A DNA stretch of 42,241 nt, from NCBI GenBank assembly GCA_025358255.1, contig JANYKC010000035.1:1-42241 (forward strand). The letters are read 5' to 3'. Positions 25,386 to 33,934 of this stretch are shown here, piece by piece; the stretch's first letter is position 1; every line of letters starts with the position of its first letter. The DNA is from Spirochaetaceae bacterium (lineage in GTDB: Bacteria > Spirochaetota > Spirochaetia > Treponematales > Rectinemataceae). Made by a program: the position numbers and the translations under genes. The notes beneath the pieces were generated by a model. It saw only the letters and a program-made list of their open reading frames with translations, was not told the origin of the DNA and made no database searches.

Positions 25386-26689
25386 GGCGCTGGTCCGGCG
25401 GCCGGCGAGCCAAAGGTGGCACAGAGGATGAGGTCGAGGCGCTTCAAGGCCTGGGGCCATTCGGCCTCGGAGAGGGCCATGAAGGACAGGCGGAATCGCC
25501 GCTTGAGCTCGGGTCCGAAGCCGAAGCGCCTGCCCTCCGCCCAGGGCGGCGAGACCAGCCTGGGCTCCCGGTCGCAGCTGACCCACAGGTTGTAGCCTGC
25601 GCTCCCGCCTTCGAAGGACAGGGCGGGAAAGCGGCCCAGGAGGGCTGCAAGCTCGGCGCGGCGCGCGAGGACACAGGCCGCGCAGCTCCTGAGCTCCTCC
25701 TCGAGGAGGCCAGAGGTGATGATGCGCTCCGCGAAGAACTGAAGCCAGGCCGCCGGCCCGGTGTCGATTTCCGCCTTGAGCGCGGCGATCCTCTCCACGA
25801 GCGAAGCCGGCGCGGATATGGCGCCGATACGGATGCCGGGAGCGGTGGTCTTGGACAGCGACTTGATCCAGAGGGTGCGTTCGGGAGCCAGGTCTACAAA
25901 CCGGGGGATGCCAGACGGCTCGAGCTCGGAGAGGTAGTCGTCCTCGACGATCCATACGTCATGGCGGCGGCAGAGCTCCGCGATGGCCCGCTTCCTCGCT
26001 TCGGAGTAGCGGCGGCCGGTCGGGTTGTGGATATCGGGCACGGCGTAGAAAAGCGCGGACCCGCCCGATTTCCTCCCCGCGAAAAAGGCGCCGAAACGCC
26101 CGGGGTCGGGACCGTCGGCCTCCATGGGAATCGAGGCCTCGGGCCGGAAAAGGGTCAGTGCCGAGGGGAAGCAGGGCTCCTCCACGAGGATGGTCGGCTC
26201 CTCGCGCCCCCCCTTGCCGCCCCGGCCGGAGAAGAGGCGGCGGCAGAGGTCCAATCCCTGGAGGCCGCCGCCGGTGACGACGAGGGAATCCTCGGGAAGG
26301 GAGAATCGCCTAGAGAGGGCACGCAGGAGCCCGGCCTCGCCGCGGACCGGCACGGCGGAAAAGACCCTGCCACGCTCGGCCGCGAGGACAAGCGCCAAAA
26401 GGCGGCTTGCCTCTTCATAGGGAAAGAAGTCCTCGCACAAGCGTGCCGCCGAAAAGTCACCGGCGCGCTCGGGCGGCGGCGAGGGGAAGGTGACAAAGGA
26501 GCCTGAGCCTACGAGGTTTTCCACGGCGCCGGCCTCGGCAAGGAGGTCAAAGGCGCGCCCGGCGGTGAGCTTGTTGCAGCCATAGCGGGAGGCCACCTCG
26601 CGTATGGAGGGGAGGCGCTCGCTCGGCCTGATCTCGCCCTCGTCGATGGAGCGCTTCAGGTCTTCGTAGATTCGTTCGTAGAGGTGCAT
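25382..26689 (-). CDS. pdxR: MocR-family regulator (GntR helix-turn-helix fused to aminotransferase fold), probable PdxR
   Basis: About 435 residues. The N-terminus is a GntR-type winged helix (LPSIREVASRYGCNKLTAGRAFDLLAEAG), followed by a fold-type I aminotransferase domain that binds pyridoxal phosphate. Visible there are the NPTG motif (DIHNPTGRR), the Asp in VEDDYLSEL and the Schiff-base Lys in WIKSLSKTTAPGIRIG. MocR proteins of this design next to pdxST are PdxR, which sense PLP and control its synthesis. The gene diverges from pdxS across two operator boxes. GTG 26716 is the longest start, but it would lie inside the first operator box, so ATG 26689 is preferred; neither has a strong ribosome site. 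Confidence 0.85.
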   Translation of the reverse strand: MHLYERIYEDLKRSIDEGEIRPSERLPSIREVASRYGCNKLTAGRAFDLLAEAGAVENLVGSGSFVTFPSPPPERAGDFSAARLCEDFFPYEEASRLLALVLAAERGRVFSAVPVRGEAGLLRALSRRFSLPEDSLVVTGGGLQGLDLCRRLFSGRGGKGGREEPTILVEEPCFPSALTLFRPEASIPMEADGPDPGRFGAFFAGRKSGGSALFYAVPDIHNPTGRRYSEARKRAIAELCRRHDVWIVEDDYLSELEPSGIPRFVDLAPERTLWIKSLSKTTAPGIRIGAISAPASLVERIAALKAEIDTGPAAWLQFFAERIITSGLLEEELRSCAACVLARRAELAALLGRFPALSFEGGSAGYNLWVSCDREPRLVSPPWAEGRRFGFGPELKRRFRLSFMALSEAEWPQALKRLDLILCATFGSPAAGPAP

Positions 26690-26710
26690 CGCGCGCACAA
26701 GCCCCTTGAC

Positions 26711-26750
26711 TGTCACTAGGACACTTCGGATATTGTACTAGGACAATATC
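26711..26750. promoter_or_regulatory. Twin operator boxes between pdxR and pdxS
   Basis: ACTAGGACA occurs twice, at 26715-26723 and 26737-26745, start to start 22 bp or two helical turns. Each box is embedded in an imperfect palindrome (TGTC-ACTAG-GACA at 26711-26723). The second sits inside a perfect inverted repeat GATATTGT...ACAATATC (26729-26736 and 26743-26750). Direct plus inverted repeats are typical of MocR operators. A -10-like TATAGT at 26760-26765 follows for pdxST with no good -35 box, which fits a promoter that needs an activator. Confidence 0.7.
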
Positions 26751-26769
26751 GCCAGTGCATATAGTAATA

Positions 26770-26789
26770 TGTGGAATTCGCGTTCCACA
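26770..26789 (+). other. Inverted repeat in the pdxS leader
   Basis: TGTGGAA (26770-26776) and TTCCACA (26783-26789) form a perfect 7-bp inverted repeat with a 6-base spacer, 30 bases before pdxS. It could be an mRNA hairpin or another protein-binding site. It shares no sequence with the ACTAGGACA boxes. Confidence 0.45.
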
Positions 26790-26819
26790 GCATAGCACGG
26801 TCATACCTTGGGAGGAAAC

Positions 26820-27686
26820 ATGCGGGAAAAACTCAATAAGGGCTTCGCACAGATGTTCAAGAACGGCGTCATCATGGATGTCACGAACACCGAGCAGGCC
26901 AAGATAGCCGAAGACGCGGGGGCCTGCGCCGTCATGGCCCTCGAGCGCGTGCCCTCCGACATCAGGGCGATGGGAGGGGTGGCGCGCATGAGCGACCCCG
27001 GGATGATCGAGGCCATCATGGCGGCCGTCTCCATCCCCGTCATGGCAAAATCCCGGATCGGGCACCTTGCGGAAGCCAGGATCCTCGAGGCCCTCGGCGT
27101 GGATTTCATCGACGAGAGCGAAGTGCTCACCCCAGCGGACGACGAGGCCCACATCGACAAAAAGAGCTTCTCCGTGCCCTTCGTCTGCGGCGCCCGTGAC
27201 CTCGGCGAGGCCCTCCGCCGCATCCAGGAGGGCGCGTCGATGATCCGCACCAAGGGCGAAGCCGGCACCGGCAACGTCGTCGAGGCGGTTCGTCACCTCA
27301 AGACCGTCAATCGCCAGCTCGCCGAGCTGGCCGGGATGGACACGGCGGCCCTCTCCGAAAAGGCCCAGGAGTACCGCGTGACGCCCGAGCTCGTCAGGCA
27401 GGTGCGCGACTTGGGCCGCCTTCCTGTCGTCACCTTCGTGGCCGGCGGCATCGCGACACCGGCCGACGCGGCCCTCATGATGATGCTCGGCTCGGAAGGC
27501 TGCTTCGTGGGCTCGGGCATCTTCAAGTCCCAGAACCCCGCCCGCACCGCCCGCGCCGTCGTGGAAGCGGTGATCAACTGGCAGGACCCCAAGCGCCTCG
27601 TCGAGATCTCCCGCGGACTGGGCGAACCCATGCGCGGCCTCGAGATCAAGACGCTCGAGACCGCGATGGCCTCGCGCGGAATTTAG
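26820..27686 (+). CDS. pdxS: Pyridoxal 5'-phosphate synthase subunit PdxS
   Basis: A 288-residue lyase subunit of the DXP-independent vitamin B6 pathway. It condenses ribose 5-phosphate, glyceraldehyde 3-phosphate and ammonia into PLP. The (beta/alpha)8 barrel motifs are nearly textbook: [35 protein letters not shown], and K77 in VMAKSRIGH. The second catalytic Lys is K145 in [13 protein letters not shown]. Start ATG 26820 follows GGGAGG; an in-frame TTG at 26808 is the start of that ribosome site rather than a likely start. The usual length is about 290-297. PdxT follows 54 bases on and supplies ammonia. Confidence 0.98.
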   Translation: MREKLNKGFAQMFKNGVIMDVTNTEQAKIAEDAGACAVMALERVPSDIRAMGGVARMSDPGMIEAIMAAVSIPVMAKSRIGHLAEARILEALGVDFIDESEVLTPADDEAHIDKKSFSVPFVCGARDLGEALRRIQEGASMIRTKGEAGTGNVVEAVRHLKTVNRQLAELAGMDTAALSEKAQEYRVTPELVRQVRDLGRLPVVTFVAGGIATPADAALMMMLGSEGCFVGSGIFKSQNPARTARAVVEAVINWQDPKRLVEISRGLGEPMRGLEIKTLETAMASRGI

Positions 27687-27740
27687 TCCGCCGACCCGCA
27701 TGGTTCGCCGGCAAGAGTTCTCAAGAGGAGGTAGCGAAAC

Positions 27741-28325
27741 ATGCGGGACTGCATAGTAGGCATCCTCGCGCTGCAGGGCGCCGTCCAGGACCACGAGGCG
27801 CCCTTTGCCCGCCTCGGCGTGCAGACGATCCAGGTCAGGCACCGGGAGGAACTGGAGCGCGTGGATGGCCTCGTCATTCCCGGCGGGGAAAGCACCGTCA
27901 TGGGCCGCTTCCTCCACGACTACGGCCTCATCAAGCCCATCAAGGCACGCATCCGTGAGGGAATGCCGGTCTGGGGCCTGTGCGCAGGCGCCATCGTCCT
28001 ATGCCAGGAGGTGGATGGGGGCCCCGGCTGCCTCGGCCTCCTTCCCGCCCGGGCCAGGCGCAACGCCTACGGCCGCCAGCTCTCGAGCTTCGAGGAGGAG
28101 GTCGACACGGCTGTCGGGCCCTTCCCCGGCATTTTCATCCGTGCGCCCCGCCTTGAGCCCCTCGGCGACACCGAGGCCATGGGCTGGCGCCGCGACCAAC
28201 AATCTTCGACGCACCGCGGCGACGCTGTCCTTCTTCGCAATGGCAAGGTCCTGGCGGCCAGCTTCCATCCGGAGCTATCCGGGGACGACAGGCTCCACGC
28301 CTACTTCATGACCCTCTTCTCCTAA
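27741..28325 (+). CDS. pdxT: Pyridoxal 5'-phosphate synthase glutaminase subunit PdxT
   Basis: A 194-residue class I glutamine amidotransferase that releases ammonia for PdxS. Motifs: VGILALQGAVQDHE at the start, the oxyanion region IPGGESTVMGR (47-57), nucleophile C81 in WGLCAGAIVL, and H176-x-E178 in FHPELSGD. The triad is complete. The ribosome site GAGGAGG lies 11 bases or so before ATG 27741, a little farther than ideal. It forms a 12+12 complex with PdxS in known systems. Confidence 0.97.
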   Translation: MRDCIVGILALQGAVQDHEAPFARLGVQTIQVRHREELERVDGLVIPGGESTVMGRFLHDYGLIKPIKARIREGMPVWGLCAGAIVLCQEVDGGPGCLGLLPARARRNAYGRQLSSFEEEVDTAVGPFPGIFIRAPRLEPLGDTEAMGWRRDQQSSTHRGDAVLLRNGKVLAASFHPELSGDDRLHAYFMTLFS

Positions 28326-28359
28326 AAGCCCCCTCTCGATTGACCCCCCGGCCTTCTCC

Positions 28360-29571
28360 ATGCGAACCTGTTTCCGTATGAGAATAGTCGCGAAAAAATA
28401 CGATAGCCTCTTCATCGCCCTCTTTACGACCTTTGTCCTCTTCGGCACCTCCGCCACCGTGGTCGGCGCGGCCCTTCCTGCGATCCTCAGGGACCTCCAC
28501 TGGAGCTACGGCGTAGCCGGTGCCATCATGGGCGCGGGCGCCTTCGGCTCCTTCCTGGCCCTCTACCTGGGCGGCAAGCTCATCGACCGTCTCGGCGCGC
28601 GTGCGCTCCTGGCCGGCGGCTTCGCCCTTGACGCCGCGAGCCTGGTCTTTTTCGGCGCCACGCCCTCGCCCATGCTCAACATAGGGCTCTATTTCGCCCT
28701 GGGCCTCGGCCAGGGCTGCCTTGAAGTCGCGGTCAACTGGGCCTCCCTCCACATGGACGAGGAAGGCGCAGGCAGGCCCATGAACTTCATGCATGGCGCC
28801 TTTTCCATCGGCGCGGCGGCCGGCCCCTTCCTCATGGGCATCCTCCTGGCATCGGGCCTCGGCTGGACTACCCTCTACCGCGGCATCTCCTTCATCTACA
28901 TCGGCCTTTTCCTCGTCACCTTCGTCATGCCCCTCCAGCGCCTGCCCAAGGCAGGGAAACCTGCAGCTGGAAATGCGAAGAAGGCAGGAGGTGCGATCCG
29001 CTACCTCGGCTTCATCGCCCTCTTTTTCTACGTGGGCACGGAGCTCGGGCTCTCGAACTGGGCCGCCGAATATTTCGTCCGCGACTTCGCCTGGGGAGCC
29101 CCCGCGGCCTCCTTCATCGTCTCCATCTTCTGGGCAGGCCTGGCAGCCGGCCGCTTCGGCATCCCGATTTTCTGGAAGCGCGCGCGCCCCGATCGGCTCC
29201 TTGTGGTCCTGTCCATCCTCCTTGCCGTGGCGGTGAGCCTCCTGGCCACCCTCGGATTCGGCGGAAATGCGGCGGCGCCCCTTGCCGCCATCGCCGTCGC
29301 CCTCGCTGGCTTCGGGGCTTCCTGCGTCTACACGAGCATCATCACCCTCGTAGGCCGGGCTTCCCCCGATGACTCGGGATCCGCCATCGGTGTCGCGTCC
29401 TCAGGCGGCGCCTTCGGGTCCTTCGCCTTTCCCTTCCTCATGTCGGCCATCGCGACGGCTTGGGGGGTCCAGGCGGGATTCTTCTTCTATGCCCTCATGG
29501 CCTTCGCCTCGCTGGCCCTCTGCGTCGTCCTCGTGAAAAGCATCCAGGTCAAGCTCGCAAGGACAAACTAG
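28360..29571 (+). CDS. MFS transporter (sugar- or drug-type)
   Basis: A 403-residue, 12-helix major facilitator protein. Helices 2 and 3 are joined by the family loop LGGKLIDRLGAR, a form of the G-x-x-x-D-R motif. A central loop rich in Lys and Ala (KAGKPAAGNAKKAGG) divides the two halves. It resembles the FucP/YbjJ-like group by its GQGCLEVAVNWASLHM segment. There is no good ribosome site: ATG 28360 is the longest start and ATG 28378 (MRIVAKKYDS) the alternative. It is 34 bases past pdxT and may be on the same transcript, but nothing links it to vitamin B6. Confidence 0.85.
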   Translation: MRTCFRMRIVAKKYDSLFIALFTTFVLFGTSATVVGAALPAILRDLHWSYGVAGAIMGAGAFGSFLALYLGGKLIDRLGARALLAGGFALDAASLVFFGATPSPMLNIGLYFALGLGQGCLEVAVNWASLHMDEEGAGRPMNFMHGAFSIGAAAGPFLMGILLASGLGWTTLYRGISFIYIGLFLVTFVMPLQRLPKAGKPAAGNAKKAGGAIRYLGFIALFFYVGTELGLSNWAAEYFVRDFAWGAPAASFIVSIFWAGLAAGRFGIPIFWKRARPDRLLVVLSILLAVAVSLLATLGFGGNAAAPLAAIAVALAGFGASCVYTSIITLVGRASPDDSGSAIGVASSGGAFGSFAFPFLMSAIATAWGVQAGFFFYALMAFASLALCVVLVKSIQVKLARTN

Positions 29572-29628
29572 AAGGCCAGCGTCGAAAGCGTCCGCTCCGC
29601 CCCAACCCGATTTGATCACCCGACGATA

Positions 29629-29657
29629 TTGACAGGGATCGGCGCGGGTTCAATACT
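29629..29657 (+). promoter_or_regulatory. Promoter for the hybrid sensor kinase gene
   Basis: A perfect TTGACA (29629-29634) is separated by exactly 17 bp from AATACT (29652-29657), 30 bases before ATG 29688. The start would give a leader of about 25 bases. No operator-like palindrome is seen. This suggests the kinase is transcribed from its own sigma-70-type promoter. Confidence 0.6.
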
Positions 29658-29687
29658 TCCAGATAGCTGCGCGGCGCTGGAGTAAAA

Positions 29688-31829
29688 ATGGACGGTTCCA
29701 TAGAAAAAACCATCCTTCTCGTCGAGGACGAGCCCATCATCGCGCTTGACGAAAAAGCGGCGCTCGAGAAATTCGGGTACCGGGTCATCTGGGCAAGCGA
29801 CGGCGAAAAGGCGATCACCTCGTTCGCGGGGAATCCCGACATCGACTTGGTGCTGATGGACATCAACCTTGGCAAGGGAATCGACGGGACGGAAGCCGCG
29901 CGCCTGATCCTCGCGGAACACGATGTCCCCATCGTCTTCCTCTCGAGCCACATCGAGCCCGAGATCGTGGAAAAGACGGAAAGGATCACTTCCTACGGCT
30001 ATGTGGTGAAAGCCTCGTCCAAGACCGTCCTCGACGCCTTGATCAAGATGGCCTTCAAGCTCTTCGACGCGAACAGGACAATGCGGGCGAAAATGGACGT
30101 ATTGAAAGCCAGCGATGACCGTTTCCACATGGCGATGAACGAATTCGATGGCACCCTCTGGACCGTCGACCGGAACCTGCGCTTCACCTTGTCCCAAGGC
30201 CAGGCCCTCGCCTCGCTGGGACTCCTCCCCGACCAGGTCGTGGGCATGAGGCTCACGGACTTCCTGCAGTCGGAGGATCCAAGGAATGAGTCCCTTGACG
30301 CCCATCGCCGTGCCCTCCTCGGCGAATGCGTCCAGTTCGCGTATTCCCACCAGGGACGGACCTTCAGGACCGCGGTTTCGCCCATGAAGGATACAAGCGG
30401 AGACATCATCGGCGTGGTGGGCATCGGCACGGACATCACCGAGCGCAAGCGTTCGGAACAGGCGCTGCGGGAAAGCGAGGGGAAATTCCACAGGGTATTC
30501 GACGCGAGCCCCTATCCCATGATGATCATCGACACCGACAACGGCGACTTCAACGAGGTGAACGAGGCTATGGTCCGCGACCTCGAGTACTCCCGGGAGG
30601 AGCTCATCGGCGCGAACGTCACGCGACTAGGCATAATTGGTCCTGATGCCGAAACGCGGACCAGGGACCTGGTCATGAAAAACGGCGGCTATCGCGACCT
30701 CGAGATAGTCGTGACGGCGAAATCGGGAAAGCGGCGCTTCGGCCTTGCGACGGGGCAGGTGATCGAGATCGGCGGACACTACTATATCTTCCAGACCATC
30801 ATCGACCTGACCGAGCGCAAGCTGGTCGAAAAGGCCCTGAGGGACAGCGAGTTCAAGTACCGCTCCCTGATCGAGTACTCGAGCAACATCGTTTTCTGCG
30901 TGGATCGCCGCGGGGAATACCTGTTCGCCAACAAGGCCTTCGCCCGGGCCTTTGGCAAGGACCCCGACTGGTTCGTGGGGAAGACCTTCTGGGACGTCTA
31001 TCCGAAGGAAAACGCGGATAGGCGCATGGAGATCATCGGCAAGGTGTTTCGCTCAGGCGAAAAGGAATCCTTCGAGATATCCGTCCCGATCGAAGGGAGG
31101 ACCCTCTTCTATTCCTCCACCGCCAATCCCGTAAAGGACGATTCCGGCGAGGTCGTCATGGTCCTCGCCCACGGCACCGACATCACCACACGCAAACTGG
31201 CAGAGGAGAAGGTGACGGACCTTCTCGCGGAGAAGGAACTCATCCTCAAGGAGGTCCACCACCGCATCAAGAACAACATGTCCACCATGATGAGCCTCCT
31301 CTCGCTGCAGGCGAACAACATGAAGGAATCCTCCGCGGTCGCGGCCATACGGGACGCGGAGCGCCGCTTCCGCAGCATGGAAGTGCTCTACGACAAACTC
31401 TACCGCGCGGAGGATTTCTCCCGGATTCCGGCAGGGGAATACCTGCCCACCTTGGCAAGGGAGATCGTGGACAGCTACCCCAACAGCGCGGCCGTGCGCC
31501 TGGAGACGGACATCGCCGATTTCATCCTGGCGGCCGACACGATCTCGCCCCTGGGCATCCTCATGAACGAGATCATCGCAAATGCCATGAAATATGCCTT
31601 TGCGGGCAGGGACAAGGGCCTCATACGGGTGAGCGCAACGGAGAAGGGAAGCACCATCAGCATCAGCGTCGAGGACGATGGGATCGGCCTGCCCGATTCG
31701 ATCGGATTCTCGGATTCCAGCGGCTTCGGCCTCCTCCTCGTCAAATCGCTCGCGGACCAGCTGGACGGGACCATCCGGATCGACCGCGGGAAGGGGACCA
31801 GGTTTTCGCTCGAGTTCGAAAACCGCTGA
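29688..31829 (+). CDS. REC-PAS-PAS-PAS histidine kinase (HisKA_2 / HWE-like type)
   Basis: A 713-residue, apparently cytoplasmic protein with no membrane segment. It has a receiver domain (1-125) with phospho-acceptor D58 (LVLMDINLGKG) and Lys 108, then PAS domains at about 142-252, 262-378 and 386-503, each followed by a TERK or TTRK linker. The dimerisation box LKEVHHRIKNNMSTMMSLLSL has H524/H525, typical of the HisKA_2 (LytS-like) type. The ATPase domain (about 615-713) has NEIIANAMKYAF and DDGIGLPD. An N-terminal receiver feeding a C-terminal kinase suggests input from another kinase. No partner regulator is encoded beside it. Confidence 0.93.
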   Translation: MDGSIEKTILLVEDEPIIALDEKAALEKFGYRVIWASDGEKAITSFAGNPDIDLVLMDINLGKGIDGTEAARLILAEHDVPIVFLSSHIEPEIVEKTERITSYGYVVKASSKTVLDALIKMAFKLFDANRTMRAKMDVLKASDDRFHMAMNEFDGTLWTVDRNLRFTLSQGQALASLGLLPDQVVGMRLTDFLQSEDPRNESLDAHRRALLGECVQFAYSHQGRTFRTAVSPMKDTSGDIIGVVGIGTDITERKRSEQALRESEGKFHRVFDASPYPMMIIDTDNGDFNEVNEAMVRDLEYSREELIGANVTRLGIIGPDAETRTRDLVMKNGGYRDLEIVVTAKSGKRRFGLATGQVIEIGGHYYIFQTIIDLTERKLVEKALRDSEFKYRSLIEYSSNIVFCVDRRGEYLFANKAFARAFGKDPDWFVGKTFWDVYPKENADRRMEIIGKVFRSGEKESFEISVPIEGRTLFYSSTANPVKDDSGEVVMVLAHGTDITTRKLAEEKVTDLLAEKELILKEVHHRIKNNMSTMMSLLSLQANNMKESSAVAAIRDAERRFRSMEVLYDKLYRAEDFSRIPAGEYLPTLAREIVDSYPNSAAVRLETDIADFILAADTISPLGILMNEIIANAMKYAFAGRDKGLIRVSATEKGSTISISVEDDGIGLPDSIGFSDSSGFGLLLVKSLADQLDGTIRIDRGKGTRFSLEFENR

Positions 31830-31853
31830 CATGGGCGACCAAGGGAGGCGACC

Positions 31854-32813
31854 ATGACCGCATCGAGTTTCATGTTGAGGGATGCCGAAGGCGTCGATGT
31901 CTTCGTGCGCCGTTGGGAACCTGAGTCCGGCGGACCCAAGGCGGTCGTCCATATCGCCCACGGGGTCGGGGAACACTCAGGCCGCTATGCCTGGACCGCC
32001 GAGCGCCTGTGCGCCGCCGGATTTGCCTGCTATGGCGACGACCACCGCGGCCACGGCAGGACAGCCGAGACCTCAGGCGGCCTCGGGCGGCTGGGCAAGG
32101 GAGGATGGGACGCCTGCGTCCGCGACCTTGCCCTTGTGTCGGATCGTATCAATGCGGATCATCCGGGCCTGCCCCTCTTCCTCCTGGCCCACTCCTGGGG
32201 AAGCCACCTCGCCCAGGACTATATCCAGCGCTGGGGCAGCCGGCTCGCCGGCGTCATCCTCACGGGATCCACCGGCACCATGCCCTTCATCGTCACCGGC
32301 ATCGGCCCCGTCTTCGGCCGCCTCATGGTCCTCCTCCGCGGCCCCGACACGACGAGCGACCTCGCGGACAAGCTGGTCTTCGATGGCTACAACCGGCCCT
32401 ACGAGCCCTCGCCCACGAACAGCAAGGCCGACTGGACCTCACGCGACCCGGCGGAGATACAGGCGATCGTGGACGACCCCTACTGCAACTTCCCCCAGTC
32501 CACGTCCATGTCCCTCGAGATGGCCCTGGCCTATCGCCGGCTCTGGCGCGCGGAGAGGGAGGCGGCCATACCCAAGGACCTGCCCATCCTCCTCATGTCG
32601 GGAAGCGAGGATGCCGCGAACGCCCACCTGGCCGACCTCAAGCCCCTCGCGGCGCGCTACCGGGACAGGTACGGCATCAAGGACGTCACCGAGAAGTACT
32701 ACGAAGGGGCACGCCACTGCATCCTCCACGAGACGAACAAGGAGGAGGTCGCCGCGGACTGCGTGGCCTGGCTCAACGCCCATGTGAGGCAAGGCGGCCG
32801 GCAAGGTCCTTGA
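31854..32813 (+). CDS. Alpha/beta hydrolase, monoacylglycerol lipase-like
   Basis: A 319-residue alpha/beta hydrolase of the Hydrolase_4 (serine aminopeptidase S33/lysophospholipase) group. It has the oxyanion segment HIAHGVGEHSGRY (33-45), GDDHRGHGRT (61-70), nucleophile S114 in LLAHSWGSHLAQ, and a His in EGARHCILHET near the end; the acid is probably the Asp in MSGSEDAAN. No signal peptide is present. The start follows GGGAGG. Its last 41 bases overlap the end of a minus-strand membrane-protein gene, so the two are convergent. Likely substrates are monoacylglycerols or other esters. Confidence 0.87.
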   Translation: MTASSFMLRDAEGVDVFVRRWEPESGGPKAVVHIAHGVGEHSGRYAWTAERLCAAGFACYGDDHRGHGRTAETSGGLGRLGKGGWDACVRDLALVSDRINADHPGLPLFLLAHSWGSHLAQDYIQRWGSRLAGVILTGSTGTMPFIVTGIGPVFGRLMVLLRGPDTTSDLADKLVFDGYNRPYEPSPTNSKADWTSRDPAEIQAIVDDPYCNFPQSTSMSLEMALAYRRLWRAEREAAIPKDLPILLMSGSEDAANAHLADLKPLAARYRDRYGIKDVTEKYYEGARHCILHETNKEEVAADCVAWLNAHVRQGGRQGP

Positions 32814-33174
32814 AGACCTCGGCCTTGTGCCTTCCCAGCCGCCTGAGCCGGATCGGGCGGCCCTCCTTCAGCTTTATGAGGATCGTGTGCTTCTCCTCTA
32901 GGACCTCGTCGACCTGGGACAGCAGGATGGTCCCGGGATCGCCTTGTCCCTCTTTCGACCCTTGTATGCCGATCCTCTCGTCGTCCGACTCATAGAGGAC
33001 CTTGTCCTTCGCCTGCTTCCGGTAGTTGCCGAGCAGCAATACGGCCAGCACGAGCTCGAGGAAACAGGCATAGAGCCATTGGCCGGGGCTCCGGACCAGC
33101 TTGTAGACGGGAAACAGCGAGATCCCGAGGAACCACAAGGCATACTCCAGCTTGACGTTCCGTTCGACCCTCAT
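32773..33174 (-). CDS. Small membrane protein with two predicted membrane helices
   Basis: A 133-residue protein. Two hydrophobic segments (YALWFLGISLFPVYKLV at about 11-27 and YACFLELVLAVLLLGNY at about 35-51) are followed by a soluble C-terminal domain. That part, ILLSQVDEVLEEKHTILIKL then RRLGRHKAEVFKDLAGRL, reads like a PH-like membrane-associated domain, which is only a guess. Its start overlaps the stop of the upstream gene (ATGA at 33174-33171), so they form a two-gene operon. Its end overlaps the hydrolase gene on the other strand. Confidence 0.7.
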   Translation of the reverse strand: MRVERNVKLEYALWFLGISLFPVYKLVRSPGQWLYACFLELVLAVLLLGNYRKQAKDKVLYESDDERIGIQGSKEGQGDPGTILLSQVDEVLEEKHTILIKLKEGRPIRLRRLGRHKAEVFKDLAGRLASHGR

Positions 33175-33824
33175 CGCGCTTTCCTTCCCTTGGCGAAGGC
33201 GAGGATGGCGCCGAGGGCGATCGAGAGGAAGGCGGCGGCGATGATGCGGTATTCGCCGGGCAGCATGAAGGTGAGGGTGTGCGCGGGTATCCAGAAGAGG
33301 GGAATGGTCCTGCCGACCACGAACTTCATGAAGCCGGGCCAGTCGATCCGGTCCACCGCGGCGCCGAGGCCTATCCTCTCACCCATGGCGCGGGCATCGA
33401 TGAGGGTATCGGAGATGCGATGGCAGGCCATGAAGACGGGAGCGAAGGTGAGGTTCATGAAGACGCTCGTGAGGAAGGCGGCGAGGAGGGAGCCCCAGAA
33501 ACCCTGGGTGGAGGGAAGGAGTCCCTTGGAGGTCGCCCCTGCCACGCCTGATGAAAAGAGGCCGAACATGAGGACGACGAGGAGCCCGATGACGCCCCAC
33601 ACGAAGGTCTTGACGAGGGGGCCGAGGGGCTTTTGCCAGCCCTTCTTCATGATGCGGATCGCGAGGAACTCGCCCATCGTGGCCAGGACCGCGAACTTGA
33701 CGAAGCCCATGGGATAAGGCGCGGCGTTCGTCGCCGACACGAAGAGCCCATGGCTGCCAGGCAGGACAATGAAAGCGGCTATGCCCGCGAGGATCAGGGC
33801 CCACAAGAAATCACCTTTGCGCAT
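33171..33824 (-). CDS. Integral membrane protein, Mpv17-like candidate
   Basis: A 217-residue protein with about five hydrophobic segments. The frame opens to 33926, but ATG 33824 follows GGGGGAAGG and gives MRKGDFLWALILAGIAA. The central part, FLTSVFMNLTFAPVFMACHR, and the end, TIPLFWIPAHTLTFMLPGEYR then SIALGAILAFAKG, recall the C-terminal W..P..T..LP..YR pattern of Mpv17/PMP22 proteins. I would treat this only as a possible match. It is coupled to the small membrane protein behind it. Function unknown. Confidence 0.7.
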   Translation of the reverse strand: MRKGDFLWALILAGIAAFIVLPGSHGLFVSATNAAPYPMGFVKFAVLATMGEFLAIRIMKKGWQKPLGPLVKTFVWGVIGLLVVLMFGLFSSGVAGATSKGLLPSTQGFWGSLLAAFLTSVFMNLTFAPVFMACHRISDTLIDARAMGERIGLGAAVDRIDWPGFMKFVVGRTIPLFWIPAHTLTFMLPGEYRIIAAAFLSIALGAILAFAKGRKAR

Positions 33825-33934
33825 CGCCTTCCCCCTGCCTTTCGCTTCGTTTCGAGGCGGAAGGATGACATGAAGGCCCGGCCCTCGTCCATCGCCCTTG
33901 CGCCTCGTGCGCGCGGGAGGGCACACTCTCCTCC

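Noticed and set aside
26547..27917. Minus-strand open frame of 456 codons across pdxS
   Set aside because: Antisense to pdxS, which is unmistakable, and without protein-like pattern.
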